A stretch of DNA of 64,000 nt from Thermaerobacter sp. PB12/4term (GTDB lineage Bacteria > Bacillota > Sulfobacillia > Thermaerobacterales > Thermaerobacteraceae), in contig NZ_CP048407.1 of the NCBI RefSeq assembly GCF_003403315.2, forward strand, positions 868,001 to 932,000. Direction: 5' to 3'. The notes under the pieces were generated by a model that was not told where the DNA came from, searched no databases, and saw only the letters and a program-made list of their open reading frames with translations. A program made the translations under genes and the position numbers. Below, one piece after another: positions 62,978 to 64,000 of this stretch; the stretch's first letter is position 1, and each line of letters starts with the position of its first letter.

Positions 62978-63466
62978 GGGGCTGGCTGGCGCAGCCGTCG
63001 GGCGCGGCCGTCCGGGTGGGCGGCCGGTGGGGGGGCGGGCGCCGGCCTGCCCGCGATGCTGCGCCGGGTAGGTGGGCCCCGGGCCGTCCCCCGGCGGTTG
63101 GATTGGGGGTTCCGGCTGCGGGCCGTTCAAGGTATCGGGCCCGGGCGGCTCCGGAACCGGGGAGACCCTCGGAAAATCGCGCCGGAAGGCGCCGGCAGCG
63201 CGGGAAGGCGCCGGCAGGCGGGGGAGGGGCGGGGACCGGGCCCGGACGGGGCCGCTGGCGCCGCTCTTCAGCCCATTCTCAGGTTGCCCTCAGGTTCCTC
63301 CGCTACACTGGTTCCTCTGGAAGAACCGGCATGCCGTGCTGCTCCGGAGGGCCGGCGGGGGCAGCCGCCGTCACAGCGGGAGGCGTCCCGCCCACAGGGG
63401 CGGTGTCGCCGGCCTTGCGGCCGGCCGGGGACGGGCGGCAAGCCGGGGACGGGAGGCGGAGGAACC
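62978..63466. other. Intergenic region upstream of the ferredoxin-NADP reductase gene
   Basis: 489 GC-rich bases, no gene. The TCAG-box promoter at 63268-63309 is the only clear signal, giving a leader of about 150 bases before the reductase start. Confidence 0.45.
63268..63309 (+). promoter_or_regulatory. Three TCAG boxes at 11-base spacing plus -10 (TACACT)
   Basis: TCAG begins at 63268, 63279 and 63290, exactly 11 bases apart, the last two as TCAGGTT. A -10-like TACACT follows at 63304-63309, 14 bases after the start of the last box, with no good -35. This is the layout of promoters activated by OmpR/PhoB-type regulators, and such a regulator is coded 1.7 kb upstream. Confidence 0.6.
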
Positions 63467-64000
63467 GTGGGACCGGAGAGCCGGAACGGGACCGGGGCAC
63501 AGGACAAGGCGGGGTGGAACGGGGTGGGGGAAGCGGCCGGGACGCCCGAGCCGCTCGAGACGTCCGAGACACCTGAGCCGCCCCTCTACGACGTGGCCAT
63601 CATCGGCGGCGGGCCGGCGGGCCTGTTTGCTGCCTTTTATGCGGGCCTGCGCAGCATGCGGGCGGTGATCCTCGAGGCGGCGGGTCAGCTGGGCGGCCAG
63701 CCGGCCCTGGTTTATCCCGAGAAGTGGATCTACGACGTGGCGGGTTTCCCGCGGGTGCGGGCCCGGGAGCTGGCCGAGCGGCTGATCGAGCAGGGCCTGC
63801 GCTTTGGGGCCGATGTACGGCTCAACACCCGGGCGGAGACCCTCACCCCCGAGATAGCCGGGAGCGGAGCGGAGGAACCGGTCTGGCCGGAGCGGGGCAC
63901 CGGCGCGGCCGGTCCGGAGGACCTGGTGGCCTACCGCATTGGCCTCTCGGGAGGCGGGTTCGTCCGGGCCCGGGGTGTGGTGGTGGCGGCGGGGCTGGGC
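63467..64000 (+). CDS. Ferredoxin--NADP reductase, thioredoxin-reductase-like type (3' end cut by window)
   Basis: The first 178 codons of a flavoprotein disulfide-reductase-like enzyme. FAD motif [20 protein letters not shown] starts near residue 41, followed by [20 protein letters not shown] and [20 protein letters not shown]. These residues, and the lack of a CxxC so far, fit the type 2 ferredoxin/flavodoxin-NADP reductase (YumC-like) rather than thioredoxin reductase. GTG 63467 follows GGGAGGCGGAGG. The N-terminal 38 residues are low-complexity, and an insert appears near residue 132. The frame is open at the right edge. Confidence 0.85.
   Translation, partial: MGPESRNGTGAQDKAGWNGVGEAAGTPEPLETSETPEPPLYDVAIIGGGPAGLFAAFYAGLRSMRAVILEAAGQLGGQPALVYPEKWIYDVAGFPRVRARELAERLIEQGLRFGADVRLNTRAETLTPEIAGSGAEEPVWPERGTGAAGPEDLVAYRIGLSGGGFVRARGVVVAAGLG

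Overview
The window is about 72-73% G+C (estimated by eye) and reads as chromosome from a high-GC Gram-positive bacterium without an outer membrane. The best fit I can name is the thermophilic, aerobic Firmicute genus Thermaerobacter or a near relative. The signs are: a YtxJ-type bacillithiol redox protein, a coproporphyrin-type ferrochelatase and HemY pair, an LCP cell-wall ligase, cytochrome bd, an AGCS alanine symporter, strong GGAGG ribosome binding sites, frequent GTG/TTG starts and almost no UGA-rich or AT-rich genes. The genus is an inference. No tRNA, rRNA, CRISPR array, insertion sequence or prophage was found.

Layout. 1-2.2 kb: an SIS-domain protein (cut by the left edge) and a neutral-ceramidase-like hydrolase. 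2.2-3.7 kb: an accessory patch with an argH 3' remnant, a Phd antitoxin with a broken PIN toxin, and an intact RHH/RelE-type toxin-antitoxin pair. 4.0-6.9 kb: UDP-sugar dehydrogenase and epimerase. 6.9-8.9 kb: a lower-GC accessory patch on the minus strand with small hypothetical genes and a HicAB module plus a third gene. 9-16.8 kb: GNAT acetyltransferase, class V aminotransferase, alpha/beta hydrolase, glutaryl-CoA dehydrogenase, an F420-ligase-family protein and a HAD phosphatase, separated by short tandem repeats. 17.3-20 kb: cydAB. 20.5-28.3 kb: LCP protein, a GAF-GGDEF diguanylate cyclase overlapping ytxJ, an SDR, a ZIP transporter and an AGCS symporter.

28.9-36.9 kb: a same-strand run of AtuA, DUF4387, a peptide-type ABC binding protein, two permeases, a C26 gamma-glutamyl hydrolase and an aldo/keto reductase. 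It looks like an uptake and breakdown pathway for an unknown compound. 37-48.8 kb: a YkvI-like transporter, M20 amidohydrolase, a stand-alone nuoB with a DUF1540-like gene, a luciferase-like oxidoreductase, glyA, cpsB, panD, an EVE protein and ispH. 49-52.5 kb: an osmoprotectant ABC transporter (ATPase with CBS domains, permease, lipoprotein) behind a promoter and leader terminator. 53-55.7 kb: the last haem steps. 55.8-57.2 kb: an HTH antitoxin with a frameshifted PIN toxin. 57-64 kb: PQQ-type sugar dehydrogenase, Fur-family regulator, DoxX protein, an OmpR/histidine kinase pair and a ferredoxin-NADP reductase cut by the right edge.

The three most interesting observations are these. (1) The binding protein at 31.1-32.7 kb appears to be a natural circular permutation of the SBP_bac_5 fold. 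(2) The 12-mer GGACGAACCGGC occurs 11 times exactly on both strands, mostly inside genes and always in linker-like protein segments. (3) TCAG boxes at 11-bp spacing lie upstream of both neighbours of the two-component system, which suggests a small local regulon. A further theme is that many conserved enzymes carry long Ala/Gly/Pro-rich tails or insertions.
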